Positions 17,185 through 26,678 are shown, counted from the first letter of the stretch. The stretch: 64,000 bases of DNA from Lewinellaceae bacterium (GCA_020636025.1 JACJYQ010000003.1:589558-653557), one strand, 5' to 3'. The notes: a model not told the origin generated them from the sequence alone. Numbers and translations are program-made.

Positions 17185-17244
17185 TTAGCTAATGTGAAAA
17201 TGAGCCAATTAGCTAATTATCACATTAGCTAATTATCACATTAG
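17182..17244. repeat. Inverted repeat of TTAGCTAATGTGA words
   Basis: Arms TAATTAGCTAATGTGA (17182-17197) and TCACATTAGCTAATTA (17220-17235) are perfect complements. The centre is itself the palindrome AATTAGCTAATT, and the last word repeats in tandem. The stop codon of the CNNM gene lies inside the first arm. Fragments of the same words occur at 34630 and 48907. Confidence 0.8.
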
Positions 17245-17284
17245 AATGCAAACAAATCCTAATCATTTACACCAATTATATAAT

Positions 17285-18511
17285 ATGTGGTTATCCATTC
17301 CAAAGGATTCTGATTTTTCAATTTTTAATCTGCCATTCGGTATTTTTAAACCAAACGAAAGCGCCAGTCCCAGAGCTGGGATTGCCATTGGCGATCACAT
17401 TGTAGATCTGGTGGCGGCTGCTGAGGCCGGCTTGTTTGGGAAACGCCGGTTTTTTAAGAAGATATTTGAGCAGGGAACCCTGAATGATTTTATTGCCCTT
17501 GGGAAACCAGTGACGAATCGGATACGGCGCAAGGTGCGCGCCTGGCTTGAAATGGATCAAAAACCGGAAAATGCTGTCAGCCTGCTGTGTGATCGGAAGA
17601 AAGCGATCATGCTGATGCCGATCAGGGTGCCTAATTATACCGATTTCTACAGCAGCATAGAACATGCCACCAATGTGGGAAAAATGTTCCGGCCCGACAA
17701 CCCGCTGATGCCGAACTGGCGTTGGTTGCCTGTTGGCTACCACGGTCGGGCTTCTTCGGTAGTAGTTAGTGGAACAGACATCAAAAGGCCCAGCGGTCAA
17801 ATACTGCCGCCGGGTGGAAATCCAAATGAACCGGTGTTCTCGCCATCGCGGCAAATGGATTTTGAGTTGGAAATGGCGTTTGTCATTGGCAAAGAAAACC
17901 CACTGGGCACACCCATTCCGGTTGATAAAGCAGATGAATATATATTTGGGTTGGTGTTGTTCAACGATTGGAGCGCCCGCGATATCCAGCGTTGGGAATA
18001 CGTTCCGCTAGGACCGTTTTTGGGTAAGAACTTTGGCTCCAGTGTATCACCCTGGATCGTGCCGTTGGAAGCGCTTAAGCCCTTCAAAGTAAAAGGTCCC
18101 AAACAAAAGCCTGCTCCGCTGGAATACCTTAAAGGGCGGGGTGCACAGAATTATGAGATAGCATTGGAAGTGTCCATTGACACTGGCAAGGGTTCTGAAA
18201 ACCTTATTTCCCGATCCAATACCAAGTATCTGTATTGGTCAATGGCTCAACAACTGGCGCATCATACGGTAAATGGCTGTAATGTACAGGTTGGAGATTT
18301 ATTGGCTTCCGGGACGATCAGCGGCCCAACGGAAGATAGCCTGGGTTCTCTTTTAGAAATATCTCAGGGAGGAAAGAAGCCAATGAAAATGAATGATGGT
18401 ACTACCCGAACTTTTTTGGAAAACGGCGACAAGGTTATCCTGAGAGGATGGGCTGAAAACGGCTCTGAAAGGGTTGGATTTGGAGAGGTTTCGGGAAAGC
18501 TAATTGAATAA
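17285..18511 (+). CDS. fahA: Fumarylacetoacetase
   Basis: About 408 residues from the ATG at 17285. An ATG at 17246 would add 13 residues and lies against the repeat. It splits fumarylacetoacetate into fumarate and acetoacetate, the last step of tyrosine/homogentisate breakdown. Family motifs are complete: DFYSSIEHATNVGKMFRP (Asp and catalytic His), VGYHGRASSVVVSGT, MDFELEMAFVIG (metal-binding Glu pair), NDWSARDIQRWEYVPLGPFL, GKNFGSSVSPWIV. Length matches the animal-type enzyme (about 420). No other tyrosine-pathway gene is in the window. Confidence 0.95.
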   Translation: MWLSIPKDSDFSIFNLPFGIFKPNESASPRAGIAIGDHIVDLVAAAEAGLFGKRRFFKKIFEQGTLNDFIALGKPVTNRIRRKVRAWLEMDQKPENAVSLLCDRKKAIMLMPIRVPNYTDFYSSIEHATNVGKMFRPDNPLMPNWRWLPVGYHGRASSVVVSGTDIKRPSGQILPPGGNPNEPVFSPSRQMDFELEMAFVIGKENPLGTPIPVDKADEYIFGLVLFNDWSARDIQRWEYVPLGPFLGKNFGSSVSPWIVPLEALKPFKVKGPKQKPAPLEYLKGRGAQNYEIALEVSIDTGKGSENLISRSNTKYLYWSMAQQLAHHTVNGCNVQVGDLLASGTISGPTEDSLGSLLEISQGGKKPMKMNDGTTRTFLENGDKVILRGWAENGSERVGFGEVSGKLIE

Positions 18512-18588
18512 AACACTTTTACCATTTTCAATATCTGTTCACCCCCCACAACAACCTGGCAATGCCAAATAAAACACCACAATTTATC

Positions 18589-19206
18589 ATGAGAACTTAC
18601 CAATTGACAACCTTGATCCTTTGTCTGATGATGGCCATTTCATGCGGCGGACAAAAACAGGAGCCTGAAACAACTGAGAAGCCTGCTACTCCGGAAGAAA
18701 GCATGGCAGAGGCCATGAAAGAAGCTCAAAAGGCTATGGAAAATGCCAATTTGGAGCAACCGGTTGAACCGGTCAATTTCCGGAAGCTGAAAGAACTGCT
18801 GCCACAGGAATTGGCGGGCTATTCACTGGAAAATGCCAGCGGGGAGACTGCCGGAGCTATGAATATGAAAATTTCCAACGCCAAGGGCAAGTACCGCAAC
18901 TCCGGCAAAGAAGACCTGGTTGTGGAGATCATGGATACCGGAGGCTTTGGAATGGGCGCCATGAGCATGGCAACCTGGTCTACCGTCACCATCGACCGCG
19001 AAGATGACATGGGCTATGAGCGCACTGGAAGTATTGGCGGCTATAAAAGCTATGAAAGATACCGCAACGATGGATCTAAAAGCAATGTTTCTGTCCTCGC
19101 AGAAAAACGATTTATAGTAGATGTCTCCTGCCGCGGCTGTAAAATGGACGTATTGCACAGCGCCATTAAGGATATGAACCTCAGCCGCTTTAAAGGACTT
19201 GAGTAA
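18589..19206 (+). CDS. Lipoprotein of unknown function
   Basis: About 205 residues from the ATG at 18589 (MRTYQLTTLILCLMMAISC), which places a lipobox Cys at residue 19. A charged, Ala/Glu-rich linker follows (EESMAEAMKEAQKAMENANL). A compact C-terminal domain has LKELLPQELAGYSLENASGE, ISNAKGKYRNSGKEDLVVEI and a paired Cys motif VSCRGCKMD. I do not recognise a named family. It could be a periplasm-facing envelope protein. The stop is followed at once by a GTGATGAGTG-type repeat. Confidence 0.7.
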   Translation: MRTYQLTTLILCLMMAISCGGQKQEPETTEKPATPEESMAEAMKEAQKAMENANLEQPVEPVNFRKLKELLPQELAGYSLENASGETAGAMNMKISNAKGKYRNSGKEDLVVEIMDTGGFGMGAMSMATWSTVTIDREDDMGYERTGSIGGYKSYERYRNDGSKSNVSVLAEKRFIVDVSCRGCKMDVLHSAIKDMNLSRFKGLE

Positions 19207-19286
19207 GTGATGAGTGATGAGTGATGAGTGCGAAGTGCGGAATGTTTAAAATTATGCTCTACTCCGCACTCCGCACTCCGCATTCA
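19204..19286. repeat. Inverted repeat of GAGTGCGG / CCGCACTC words
   Basis: Left arm is tandem GTGATGA units ending GAAGTGCGGAATG. Right arm is tandem ACTCCGC units ending CCGCATTC. The arms pair imperfectly around a loop of about 20 nt. The left arm begins at the TAA of the lipoprotein gene. The same words recur at 20350 and 37775. Confidence 0.7.
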
Positions 19287-19375
19287 AATCCTGATCTTAT
19301 TCACATCGCGTACTGACTCCCATCATTGTTATTGACTTGAGTTATCCTGCAAATTGGAGCACAAAATCTTAAGTT

Positions 19376-19900
19376 GTGTTCTGGTTTCTAACCATTTTCT
19401 TTTTCGTGTTTGGATTGATCCTTTTTTTGCCGATCCGGCTTGAATTGGATTCAACAGTTGGTCTATACAGGGTGTCCTGGGTAGGCATATTTGCCTGTTG
19501 GCTTGTTCCGAATGAACTGGAAAGGTGGAGGATTTTCCTACGTGTATTCCTTTGGAAAAAGGAATTGACCTTTACAAGCAAGCCGAAGGTGGAAAGCCGC
19601 AAAAAGGATGTAAAACCAGTTGTGAAAAAGCGGAATAGAGCAATGTCTTTTCACCGCATGTGGCGCATGCTGAAGTATGGCATCCGCGCCATCAAACTTG
19701 ACTGGCTACAGATTAACTGGGATACAGATGATTTTGTGTTGAACGCCTGGTTGTATCCGCTTTTTCACGCCATGAATGGCCACAGGAGGCGCTTACAAAT
19801 AAATTTTATGGGCGATCAGCAATTCGTGCTTAAACTGCATACCAACCTGGGTTTGTTAACCTGGGCGATGATGCGGGTTTTCATAACTTCTAAATCATAA
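19376..19900 (+). CDS. DUF2953-like membrane-anchored protein (YtfI-like)
   Basis: 174 residues from a GTG codon; no upstream ATG is available. The N-terminal membrane anchor is FWFLTIFFFVFGLILFLPIR, followed by LELDSTVGLYRVSWVGIFAC. Next comes a basic linker (KVESRKKDVKPVVKKRNR) and a C-terminal part (WLQINWDTDDFVLNAWLYPL) that resembles the end of DUF2953 proteins. Bacillus subtilis ytfI (DUF2953) sits beside ytfJ in the same way, which supports the call. Function is unknown outside sporulation. It lies 5 bp before the GerW gene. Confidence 0.6.
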   Translation: MFWFLTIFFFVFGLILFLPIRLELDSTVGLYRVSWVGIFACWLVPNELERWRIFLRVFLWKKELTFTSKPKVESRKKDVKPVVKKRNRAMSFHRMWRMLKYGIRAIKLDWLQINWDTDDFVLNAWLYPLFHAMNGHRRRLQINFMGDQQFVLKLHTNLGLLTWAMMRVFITSKS

Positions 19901-19905
19901 AAGCC

Positions 19906-20271
19906 ATGCAAACTAATTTTGATGAAGTACTCAGCAAAGTCACTGATTTTCTGAAATCAGAAGCTAAAACTGAAACCGTAATAGGGGAGGAGTTTACATT
20001 AGGCGAGTTTATTTGTGTGCCGGTTATTCGTGTTGGACTAGGATTCGGCTATGGAGGCGGTGAAGGAGAAGATGGTGCAAAAGCACACGGAGGAGGTAGC
20101 GGCGCAGGTGCCGGAATCGGAATCGAACCACAAGGTTTTCTGGTAACACGAGGAGCCGAAATTACATTTGTGCCTTCCAAGAGTAGCAAGGGACTTTCTG
20201 CCGCGTTTGAAAAAATGCCCGATGTCCTGGAAAAATATCTTGCCGGCAAAGAAAAGGCAATCGCCAATTGA
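19906..20271 (+). CDS. GerW-family (YtfJ-like) protein
   Basis: 121 residues, no signal peptide. An N-terminal helix (MQTNFDEVLSKVTDFL) leads into VIGEEFTLGEFICVPVIRVG, a glycine-rich centre (GFGYGGGEGEDGAKAHGGGS) and GAGIGIEPQGFLVTRGAEIT. These are the hallmarks of GerW/YtfJ. In Bacillus it is a spore protein needed for germination; homologues occur in many non-sporing bacteria with no assigned role. It forms a unit with the DUF2953-like gene and has its own terminator. Confidence 0.88.
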   Translation: MQTNFDEVLSKVTDFLKSEAKTETVIGEEFTLGEFICVPVIRVGLGFGYGGGEGEDGAKAHGGGSGAGAGIGIEPQGFLVTRGAEITFVPSKSSKGLSAAFEKMPDVLEKYLAGKEKAIAN

Positions 20272-20297
20272 TGATTTTCAGGTAATAGTTTGATTGT

Positions 20298-20335
20298 GGC
20301 AGTGGAAGCAACAGCTTTCGCTGCCTTTAATTTTA
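20298..20335 (+). terminator. Terminator of the DUF2953-GerW unit
   Basis: Stem GGCAGTGGAAGC / GCTTTCGCTGCC with an AACA loop, followed by TTTAATTTT. It lies 26 bp after the GerW stop. Confidence 0.75.
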
Positions 20336-20345
20336 AAGAATATTA

Positions 20346-20390
20346 TTCCGCACTCAACACTCAACACTCAACACTCCGCACTCAACACTA
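20346..20390. repeat. Tandem CACTCAACA words at the 3' end of rel
   Basis: Units of ACTCAAC and ACTCCGC repeat several times with no visible opposite arm. The run ends on the TAG stop of the minus-strand rel gene. It uses the same words as the repeats at 19.2 and 37.8 kb and looks like half an element. Confidence 0.6.
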
Positions 20391-22637
20391 ATCTTCTCTC
20401 TTTACATTGGAAACCCAATCGAACTTTCTAAGCTCAAGAATGGCGTGTTGTAATTGATTGGTATTCACCACGATAAGGCCCAGGTGGCCAACGAAATACC
20501 CGCCTTCTCCGGAGATTTCAAAGGAACGAATGTTTATTCCCAGGTCATAAATACGGTTGGTGAGTTGCTGAATTACACCCGGCCCTGTATCAATACCGGT
20601 AACCACAATTTTGGTAAGAAATGAGTTTTTGGAGATGTTCCCCCAGGTAGCTCTCAGTACGCGGTGCCCGTACTGCGCCAGCAAATTATTTGCATTCGGA
20701 CAGTCAGAACGGTGAATCTTTACACCGCCTTGAACCAATACAAAGGCAAATATTTTATCTCCCTGAACGGGATTGCAGCAATTGGCAAATGAATACTGGT
20801 AGTAGCTACCCGGCTCGTCATTGATGATGATCTCTGGTTTTTGATCTCCTTTCGGTTTGGCGATCTGAATGGGAGTAGGGCCGGTAGTTTCCGGGACAAC
20901 TTTGGTTTTGATGCTATCCTTTTCAATCAGCTGCGTACCATCTGCCTTGAAAAAGCGATTTATCTTTTTCAGCTCAACTTGTTCCAGATGTATGGCGCTG
21001 AGAAACTCCAGCCGGTTATGGTATCCATACCACTTTACCAGCATATCGCAGTTTTCATCAAACGAAACCCTCAGGCTATTCAGTTTCCTTTCCAGAATTT
21101 CCCGACCATAATCAGCCTGGATGCGTTTCTCTTCCTTAAGGGCCGAGCGAATGCGGTTTTTCGCCCTTGAGGTAACCACATGCTGAAGCCAGTCTTCACT
21201 GGGTTTCTGGTTTTTGTCGGTGATGATTTCCACCTGATCACCATCGTGCAGCTTAACATGGATCGGGCAAACGCGGTTATTGATCTTAACCGCCCGGCAT
21301 GTACTGCCAATATCGGAGTGTATGCTGAAGGCAAAATCTAATGCAGTAGCGCCATCCGGCAGAGATTTCATTTCACCCCTGGGGGTGAATACATGCACTT
21401 CTTCAGTGAAAAGTTCACTTCTAATGTCGGCCAGCAGCTCAATGGCATTTCCGGAGGAGCTTTCAATGGTTTCCCTGACCCGGTTTAGCCATTTTTCGTA
21501 AACATCCGGGTCTCCTTTCTTACCAGCCTTGTATTTCCAGTGTGCCGCAAAACCTCGTTCGGCAATTTCATGCATCCGTTCGCTGCGGATCTGTATTTCT
21601 ACAAATTTATTGTCCAGGCCAAGTACCGTGGTTTGCAGCGACTCATAACCATTTGATTTGGGAGAGGTGATCCAATCGCGAAGCCTTTCGGTAATCGGTT
21701 GAAAATGATCGGTGATGTAGGAATATACATCCCAGGCACGGCGTTTCTCCAGTTCTTTGGGTACATCTATGATCACGCGCACCGCAAAGAGATCGTAAAT
21801 GTTCTCGAAAGAAACGTTTTTGGTGTTGATCTTTCGCCAAATGGAGTAAATGGATTTTGGTCGTCCCATAACCCGGTATGGGAAATCCAGGTCCTTAAAT
21901 ATTTCGTGGAGGCGCTCAATAAACTTGTTGATGTACTCGCCTCTGATCTTCAGCTTTTCTTCAAGCTTGCGGGCAATATCTTTGTATTCATCCGGGTGCT
22001 CAATTTTGAAGCAGATGTCGTCGAGCTCGGTTTTTATTTTGTGCAAACCCAGGCGATGCGCCACCGGAGCATAAATGAAGGAAGTTTCGGCAGCGATCTT
22101 TTTCTGCTTGTGCTCCGGCATGCTCTTGATGGTACGCATGTTGTGCAACCTGTCGGCCATCTTGATCAGCACCACCCGCACATCGGAGAGCATGGTTCGC
22201 AGCACTTTTCCCAGGTTCTCGGCTTGTGGACTTTCAGTTTCGTGTAAACCATCAAGTTTTGTCAGGCCGTCAACAATAAGGGCTACGCGATCGCCAAATT
22301 GTTCATGGATGTCTTTGAGGGTCACTTCGGTGTCTTCCACCACATCGTGCAATAGAGCACTGACGGCTGCTGTAGGTCCAAGACCTATTTCTTCCACACA
22401 AATACGGGCCACTTCTATGGGGTGAAGTATGTAAGGTTCGCCAGATTTCCTCCGCTGTTCCTGATGGGCTTCCACAGCCAAATCAAAGGCTGCGCGAAGG
22501 TTTTTTTTGTCCTCCTCGTTCAATGGATTCCTGAAACAGTGCAGCAGGTCACGGTAAGCTTGTAGGATAAGCTGGCGTTCGGCTTCCTGGTCTGTGAGTT
22601 CAGGTTTCTTTTTAAGGTTATCTGCTGTTGCGATCAT
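20388..22637 (-). CDS. rel: Bifunctional (p)ppGpp synthetase/hydrolase, Rel/SpoT family
   Basis: 749 residues, usual length. It makes and degrades the stringent-response alarmone. The hydrolase HD domain (about 50-200) keeps its key residues, SALLHDVVEDTEVT (His97, Asp98). The synthetase domain (about 250-390) contains FENIYDLFAVRVI and SPKSNGYESLQTTV. TGS (about 410-475) has VFTPRGEMKSLPDGATALDF. A helical/zinc-type segment (CCNPVQGDKIFAF; SDCPN) precedes the C-terminal ACT domain (about 670-749). Both catalytic centres look intact, as expected for the single long Rel enzyme of Bacteroidota. Confidence 0.95.
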   Translation of the reverse strand: MIATADNLKKKPELTDQEAERQLILQAYRDLLHCFRNPLNEEDKKNLRAAFDLAVEAHQEQRRKSGEPYILHPIEVARICVEEIGLGPTAAVSALLHDVVEDTEVTLKDIHEQFGDRVALIVDGLTKLDGLHETESPQAENLGKVLRTMLSDVRVVLIKMADRLHNMRTIKSMPEHKQKKIAAETSFIYAPVAHRLGLHKIKTELDDICFKIEHPDEYKDIARKLEEKLKIRGEYINKFIERLHEIFKDLDFPYRVMGRPKSIYSIWRKINTKNVSFENIYDLFAVRVIIDVPKELEKRRAWDVYSYITDHFQPITERLRDWITSPKSNGYESLQTTVLGLDNKFVEIQIRSERMHEIAERGFAAHWKYKAGKKGDPDVYEKWLNRVRETIESSSGNAIELLADIRSELFTEEVHVFTPRGEMKSLPDGATALDFAFSIHSDIGSTCRAVKINNRVCPIHVKLHDGDQVEIITDKNQKPSEDWLQHVVTSRAKNRIRSALKEEKRIQADYGREILERKLNSLRVSFDENCDMLVKWYGYHNRLEFLSAIHLEQVELKKINRFFKADGTQLIEKDSIKTKVVPETTGPTPIQIAKPKGDQKPEIIINDEPGSYYQYSFANCCNPVQGDKIFAFVLVQGGVKIHRSDCPNANNLLAQYGHRVLRATWGNISKNSFLTKIVVTGIDTGPGVIQQLTNRIYDLGINIRSFEISGEGGYFVGHLGLIVVNTNQLQHAILELRKFDWVSNVKRED

Positions 22638-22849
22638 GCACCTTACCGTGGTTGTTAATCTGTGACTGCTTTTTTATCAGCCTGCTAATCGGAGAAATGC
22701 CCAAATGGCATTTTATTATCACAAAAATAGTGCAAAGATTTCTCACTTGCGATTCTGAAAAACAGTCTTGAATTAATTTACAATTATTCTACTGATATGT
22801 TCTATGTATTATGTACTTTTGCAGCCCTTTTTGAAATTTCGGGAAAAAT
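22638..22849. other. Gap upstream of tRNA-Leu and rel
   Basis: 212 bp. CAAAAATA at 22722 on the plus strand reads TATTTTTG on the minus strand, a possible -7 box for rel. TACTTTTG at 22814-22821 is a good -7 box for the tRNA. Neither has a clear TTTG at the right distance. Confidence 0.4.
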
Positions 22850-22931
22850 GCGGGCGTGGCGAAATTGGTAGACGTACCAGACTTAGGATCTGGCGCCGCG
22901 AGGCATGGGGGTTCGAGTCCCTCCGCCCGCA
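22850..22931 (+). tRNA. tRNA-Leu (anticodon UAG)
   Basis: Acceptor stem GCGGGCG (22850-22856) pairs with CGCCCGC (22924-22930). The anticodon arm is CCAGA-CTTAGGA-TCTGG with anticodon TAG. A long variable arm (GCCGCGAGGCATGG) marks a class II tRNA, and the T-loop is GGTTCGAGTCC. Discriminator is A; CCA is not encoded. It reads CUA and other CUN leucine codons. Confidence 0.97.
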
Positions 22932-23093
22932 CATCTTTCCGACATAACGCTTTGTTATAGAGCTTGTTATAATTTTCATTCAGTTTTTAGTAAACCTGAT
23001 TGTTGATTTCTTGTTCTTAAATTTCGCGTTTTATAAAAAGTCGTTCCCCTGGCCATCCCGGGAAATTCGTCTCACCAAAGAAATTTTGTACAC

Positions 23094-24524
23094 ATGCCTA
23101 CCGTTGTCCGCCAAGACCTAGACAACAGCTCAGCTATCTTAACCGTAACGGTTACCCGCGAAGAATTAATGCCCAAACTGGAATCCGAACTGAAGCGATA
23201 CCGGAAGAATGTTCCGATTAAAGGTTTCAGAGCCGGTCACGTGCCTATGTCTTATGTGAAAAAGATGTATGGACAGGCCATATTCGGGGATGTACTCAAC
23301 GACCTCCTGGCCGAAGAGCTTTATCAGTACCTAAGGGAAAATAAACTGGATGTATTGGGGCAACCACTACCATCCGAAGATCAGGGACAGTTTAACTTTA
23401 AACTCGACAGTCCTGATCCAGAGTACGCGGTGAAATACGATGTGAGTTTTGTGCCTGATTTTGAGTTGAACAGCCTTGGCAAAGGCGATAAATTTGAGCG
23501 CTATACAATTTCCGATGTAACCGAATTGGCAGAAGAAGACTTGGAGCATGCCCGCAAACAACTCGGCCCACGCACGGAAATTGAGGATTCCATTGAAGAA
23601 AAAGATATGGTGAAAATAGAAGCGCGTGAACTGGATGGAGACGCCGTTAAGGAAGGCGGTTTGGAAACCACTATTTCGGTTTTGGTAGAAACGGTTGCCG
23701 ATAAAGACACCAAAAAGAAACTGCTGAAACTCAAAAAGGGCGATACACTTCGCTTCAACGCCAGAACACTGGAAAATCACGAAAGAGATGAAATGTACCG
23801 CAAGTACATTTTAGGTCTGGCCGCTGATGACACCAGGGAAGTAGGCGAAATGTTTGAAGGAACCATTACGGAAGTAAGCCGTGTTGGATTGGCTGAGCTG
23901 AATGAAGATTTCTTCAAAAACTACTTTGGCAATGACAGCATCACTACAAAAGAAGCGGCCATTGAAGAGATCACCAAAGGAGTAATTCATTTTTACGACA
24001 TCCGCTCCAATGCCTTGCTGATGCGGGATTTTCAGGAGAAGCTGATGGAGAAAAATAAAATTGCTCTTTCCGAGAAGTTTTTGAAGCGCTGGTTAAAGGT
24101 GACAAATGAAGGTAAACTTTCTGATGAGGTGATTGACAAGGAATATCCGGCCTTTGCCGATAACCTGGTTTGGTCGATCATTCGGGATAAGATAAAAGCT
24201 GCCAACTCCCTTGAAGTGACCGATGAAGAGTTGAAGAATGCATTCGCTGCTCAGGTGCGTCGCTATTTTGGCAACAATGCCAATATTCCTGATAACATCA
24301 TTGATCAAAGCGTTGAGCGCCTGATGGAGGATAAGGAAAATGTGAACAAGACGATGACGGATATTGAAACGGATAAAATATTTGATGCACTTCGTGAGCA
24401 GATAACCGTGAAAGATAAAGCCGTTCCTTCCAAGGAATTCCATAAAATTATTGAAGAAATTAACGCAAAAGCTACAGCGCAACAAGGCGAAGATGCCACC
24501 TTGCGCGAGGCTGTTGCTGAATAA
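23094..24524 (+). CDS. tig: Trigger factor (ribosome-associated chaperone)
   Basis: 476 residues. The N-terminal ribosome-binding domain carries the signature KGFRAGHVPMSYVKKMYGQ (about residues 43-61; usual form GFRxGxxP). A divergent FKBP-like middle region follows (EEKDMVKIEARELDG, TLRFNARTL). The C-terminal chaperone arms run from about residue 270 (ELNEDFFKNYFGND, AAIEEITKGVIHFYDI, SNALLMRDFQEKLMEKNKIA). It binds nascent chains at the ribosome exit. Order tig-clpP-clpX is the common bacterial one. Confidence 0.95.
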   Translation: MPTVVRQDLDNSSAILTVTVTREELMPKLESELKRYRKNVPIKGFRAGHVPMSYVKKMYGQAIFGDVLNDLLAEELYQYLRENKLDVLGQPLPSEDQGQFNFKLDSPDPEYAVKYDVSFVPDFELNSLGKGDKFERYTISDVTELAEEDLEHARKQLGPRTEIEDSIEEKDMVKIEARELDGDAVKEGGLETTISVLVETVADKDTKKKLLKLKKGDTLRFNARTLENHERDEMYRKYILGLAADDTREVGEMFEGTITEVSRVGLAELNEDFFKNYFGNDSITTKEAAIEEITKGVIHFYDIRSNALLMRDFQEKLMEKNKIALSEKFLKRWLKVTNEGKLSDEVIDKEYPAFADNLVWSIIRDKIKAANSLEVTDEELKNAFAAQVRRYFGNNANIPDNIIDQSVERLMEDKENVNKTMTDIETDKIFDALREQITVKDKAVPSKEFHKIIEEINAKATAQQGEDATLREAVAE

Positions 24525-24658
24525 TTCTTCGTTTGTCGGTAAATTTACGGCGGTCGTACTGGGAGGCAGCCCGCTGGTAGAGCAAAGCAGTTCCCGAATT
24601 TCAAAAAATAACTTTCTGCTGAAATTCTTGTTTCATTTGCCTCAAAAAGTATTCAAAT

Positions 24659-25348
24659 ATGTTTGACAAAAACGAATTTCAAAAATTTGCTACCCGGCAC
24701 CTGGGCATGAGCAGCATGCACCTGGAAAAGTACATCGCAGCTACTACTCCCAACATTCAGGGTTTTACCCCTGCAGTAATCGAAGAACGGCCAATGCACG
24801 CACAAGCCATCGACGTTTTCAGCCGTTTGATGATGGATCGCATCATTTTCCTGGGCGTACCAGTCGACTCTTATGTTTCCAATGTGATTCAGGCTCAGTT
24901 GCTGTTTATGGAATCAACCGATCCAAAACGTGATGTGCAGATTTTCATCAACAGCCCTGGAGGTTCTGTGATTGACGGACTCGGCATTTACGATACCATG
25001 CAGTACGTGGCTCCGGATATCGCTACTATATGCACCGGACTGGCAGCCAGTATGGGTGCCGTGTTGCTTTCAGCCGGAACAAAAGGAAAACGCAGTTGCC
25101 TGAAACACAGCCAGATCATGCTTCACCAGCCAAGTGGTGGTGCACAAGGCCAGGTTTCAGACATCGAGATCTCCTACAAGTTGATCAAGAAAATGCAAAA
25201 GTCATTGTACGATATTTTGGCACTTCACACAGGTCAGACCTATAAAAAAGTGGAAGCCGACTGTGACAGAGACAATTGGATGGATGGTCAGGAAGCCAAG
25301 GCTTATGGTCTGGTGGATGAAGTGCTCGACCGTACACCAAAGAAATAA
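24659..25348 (+). CDS. clpP: ATP-dependent Clp protease proteolytic subunit
   Basis: 229 residues, a little longer than the 200-residue norm because of an N-terminal extension before IEERPMHAQAIDVFSRLM. Catalytic triad is visible: Ser131 in GLAASMGAVLL, His156 in IMLHQPSGGAQGQ, Asp205 in DRDNWMDGQEAKAYGLVDEV. It forms the tetradecameric barrel fed by ClpX. The clpX start follows the stop by 16 bp, so the two are translated from one message. Confidence 0.96.
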   Translation: MFDKNEFQKFATRHLGMSSMHLEKYIAATTPNIQGFTPAVIEERPMHAQAIDVFSRLMMDRIIFLGVPVDSYVSNVIQAQLLFMESTDPKRDVQIFINSPGGSVIDGLGIYDTMQYVAPDIATICTGLAASMGAVLLSAGTKGKRSCLKHSQIMLHQPSGGAQGQVSDIEISYKLIKKMQKSLYDILALHTGQTYKKVEADCDRDNWMDGQEAKAYGLVDEVLDRTPKK

Positions 25349-25364
25349 ATCAACTCACGTATCT

Positions 25365-26678
25365 ATGATCAAAACTGGCAAAACTCCACAACATCAGTGC
25401 TCTTTCTGCGGAAGAGGTGAAGATGACGTCATGATTCTGGTATCCGGCATGGATGGCCAGATTTGTGAGGTATGTACCGAAAAAGCCCAGGAGATCATAG
25501 ATCAGGAGTTGCGGAAGGCTGGTGTTGAACCGAACAGAGCGAGTGCGCCAGGCAATGCTTCCAAAAAGAGCAGTGCTTTCAGTGGTCCTCTGAAGGTAGC
25601 GCCACCCAGAGAGCTAAAAGCGTTCATGGATCAATATGTGATTGGCCAGGAAGAAGCCAAAAAAATACTGGCAGTGGCCGTTTACAATCACTACAAGCGC
25701 CTGCAACAGTTGGAGAAAGGCATTGTGAAGGCCGACGATGATGTGGATATCGAAAAATCAAATGTCCTATTCGTAGGACAAACAGGTACCGGTAAAACGC
25801 TGATGGCCAAGACCATAGCGAAGTTATTGCATGTGCCGTTTACCATAGTGGATGCCACCATTTTTACGGAAGCTGGTTATGTAGGAGAAGATGTGGAGAG
25901 TATCCTTTCCCGATTGTTGCAGGTTTGTGATTACGATGAAAAGGCTGCTGAACGCGGCATCGTATACATAGACGAAATTGACAAGATTGCCCGCAAACAG
26001 GACAATCCTTCCATTACCCGGGATGTTTCGGGTGAAGGTGTACAGCAAGGGATGTTGAAAATGCTGGAAGGCTCTGAAGTGCTGGTTCCGCCTCAGGGTG
26101 GTCGCAAACATCCGGAGCAAAAACTGGTCAAGATCAATACCCACAACATCCTGTTTATTTGTGGAGGAGCTTTTGACGGTATTGAAAAGATCATTGCCCG
26201 TCGGGTAAATACCCAGGTAATCGGGTACAATAAGGCCGAAGCGGAGGAAATTGATAAGGAAAACCTGCTGCAATACGTGAGCCCACAGGACATCAAAACA
26301 TTTGGCCTCATACCTGAATTGGTAGGCCGTGTGCCGGTGGTTGCTCACCTGGATCCTTTAGATGTGGATTCATTGCGCAGAATCCTCACCGAACCGCGAA
26401 ATGCACTGGTGAAGCAATATGAAAAAATCTTTGCTCTCGAAGGCATTAAGTTGAAACTTCACCAAAGTGCCATTGATCTGATCGCACAGAAAGCCTTTGA
26501 GTTTAAACTGGGCGCCCGTGGACTTCGTTCGCTGTGCGAAACCATTCTCACGGATGCCATGTTCGACCTTCCTGCTGTTGAGGGAGACAAAGGTGCTAAA
26601 CGGCAGCTTGTCATAAACGCAGATTACGTGAAGGAAAAACTTGAGGGAGCGAAACGGGCAAAACTTAAAGCGGCCTGA
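25365..26678 (+). CDS. clpX: ATP-dependent Clp protease ATP-binding subunit ClpX
   Basis: About 437 residues from the ATG at 25365; the frame opens earlier inside clpP, but this start gives the standard N-terminus. A zinc-binding domain has Cys12, Cys15, Cys34 and Cys37 (CSFCGRG; ICEVC). AAA+ motifs: Walker A GQTGTGKT (138-145), Walker B IVYIDEIDKIARK, pore loop GYVGEDVE, sensor GARGLRSLCE. It unfolds tagged substrates and feeds ClpP. Confidence 0.96.
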   Translation: MIKTGKTPQHQCSFCGRGEDDVMILVSGMDGQICEVCTEKAQEIIDQELRKAGVEPNRASAPGNASKKSSAFSGPLKVAPPRELKAFMDQYVIGQEEAKKILAVAVYNHYKRLQQLEKGIVKADDDVDIEKSNVLFVGQTGTGKTLMAKTIAKLLHVPFTIVDATIFTEAGYVGEDVESILSRLLQVCDYDEKAAERGIVYIDEIDKIARKQDNPSITRDVSGEGVQQGMLKMLEGSEVLVPPQGGRKHPEQKLVKINTHNILFICGGAFDGIEKIIARRVNTQVIGYNKAEAEEIDKENLLQYVSPQDIKTFGLIPELVGRVPVVAHLDPLDVDSLRRILTEPRNALVKQYEKIFALEGIKLKLHQSAIDLIAQKAFEFKLGARGLRSLCETILTDAMFDLPAVEGDKGAKRQLVINADYVKEKLEGAKRAKLKAA

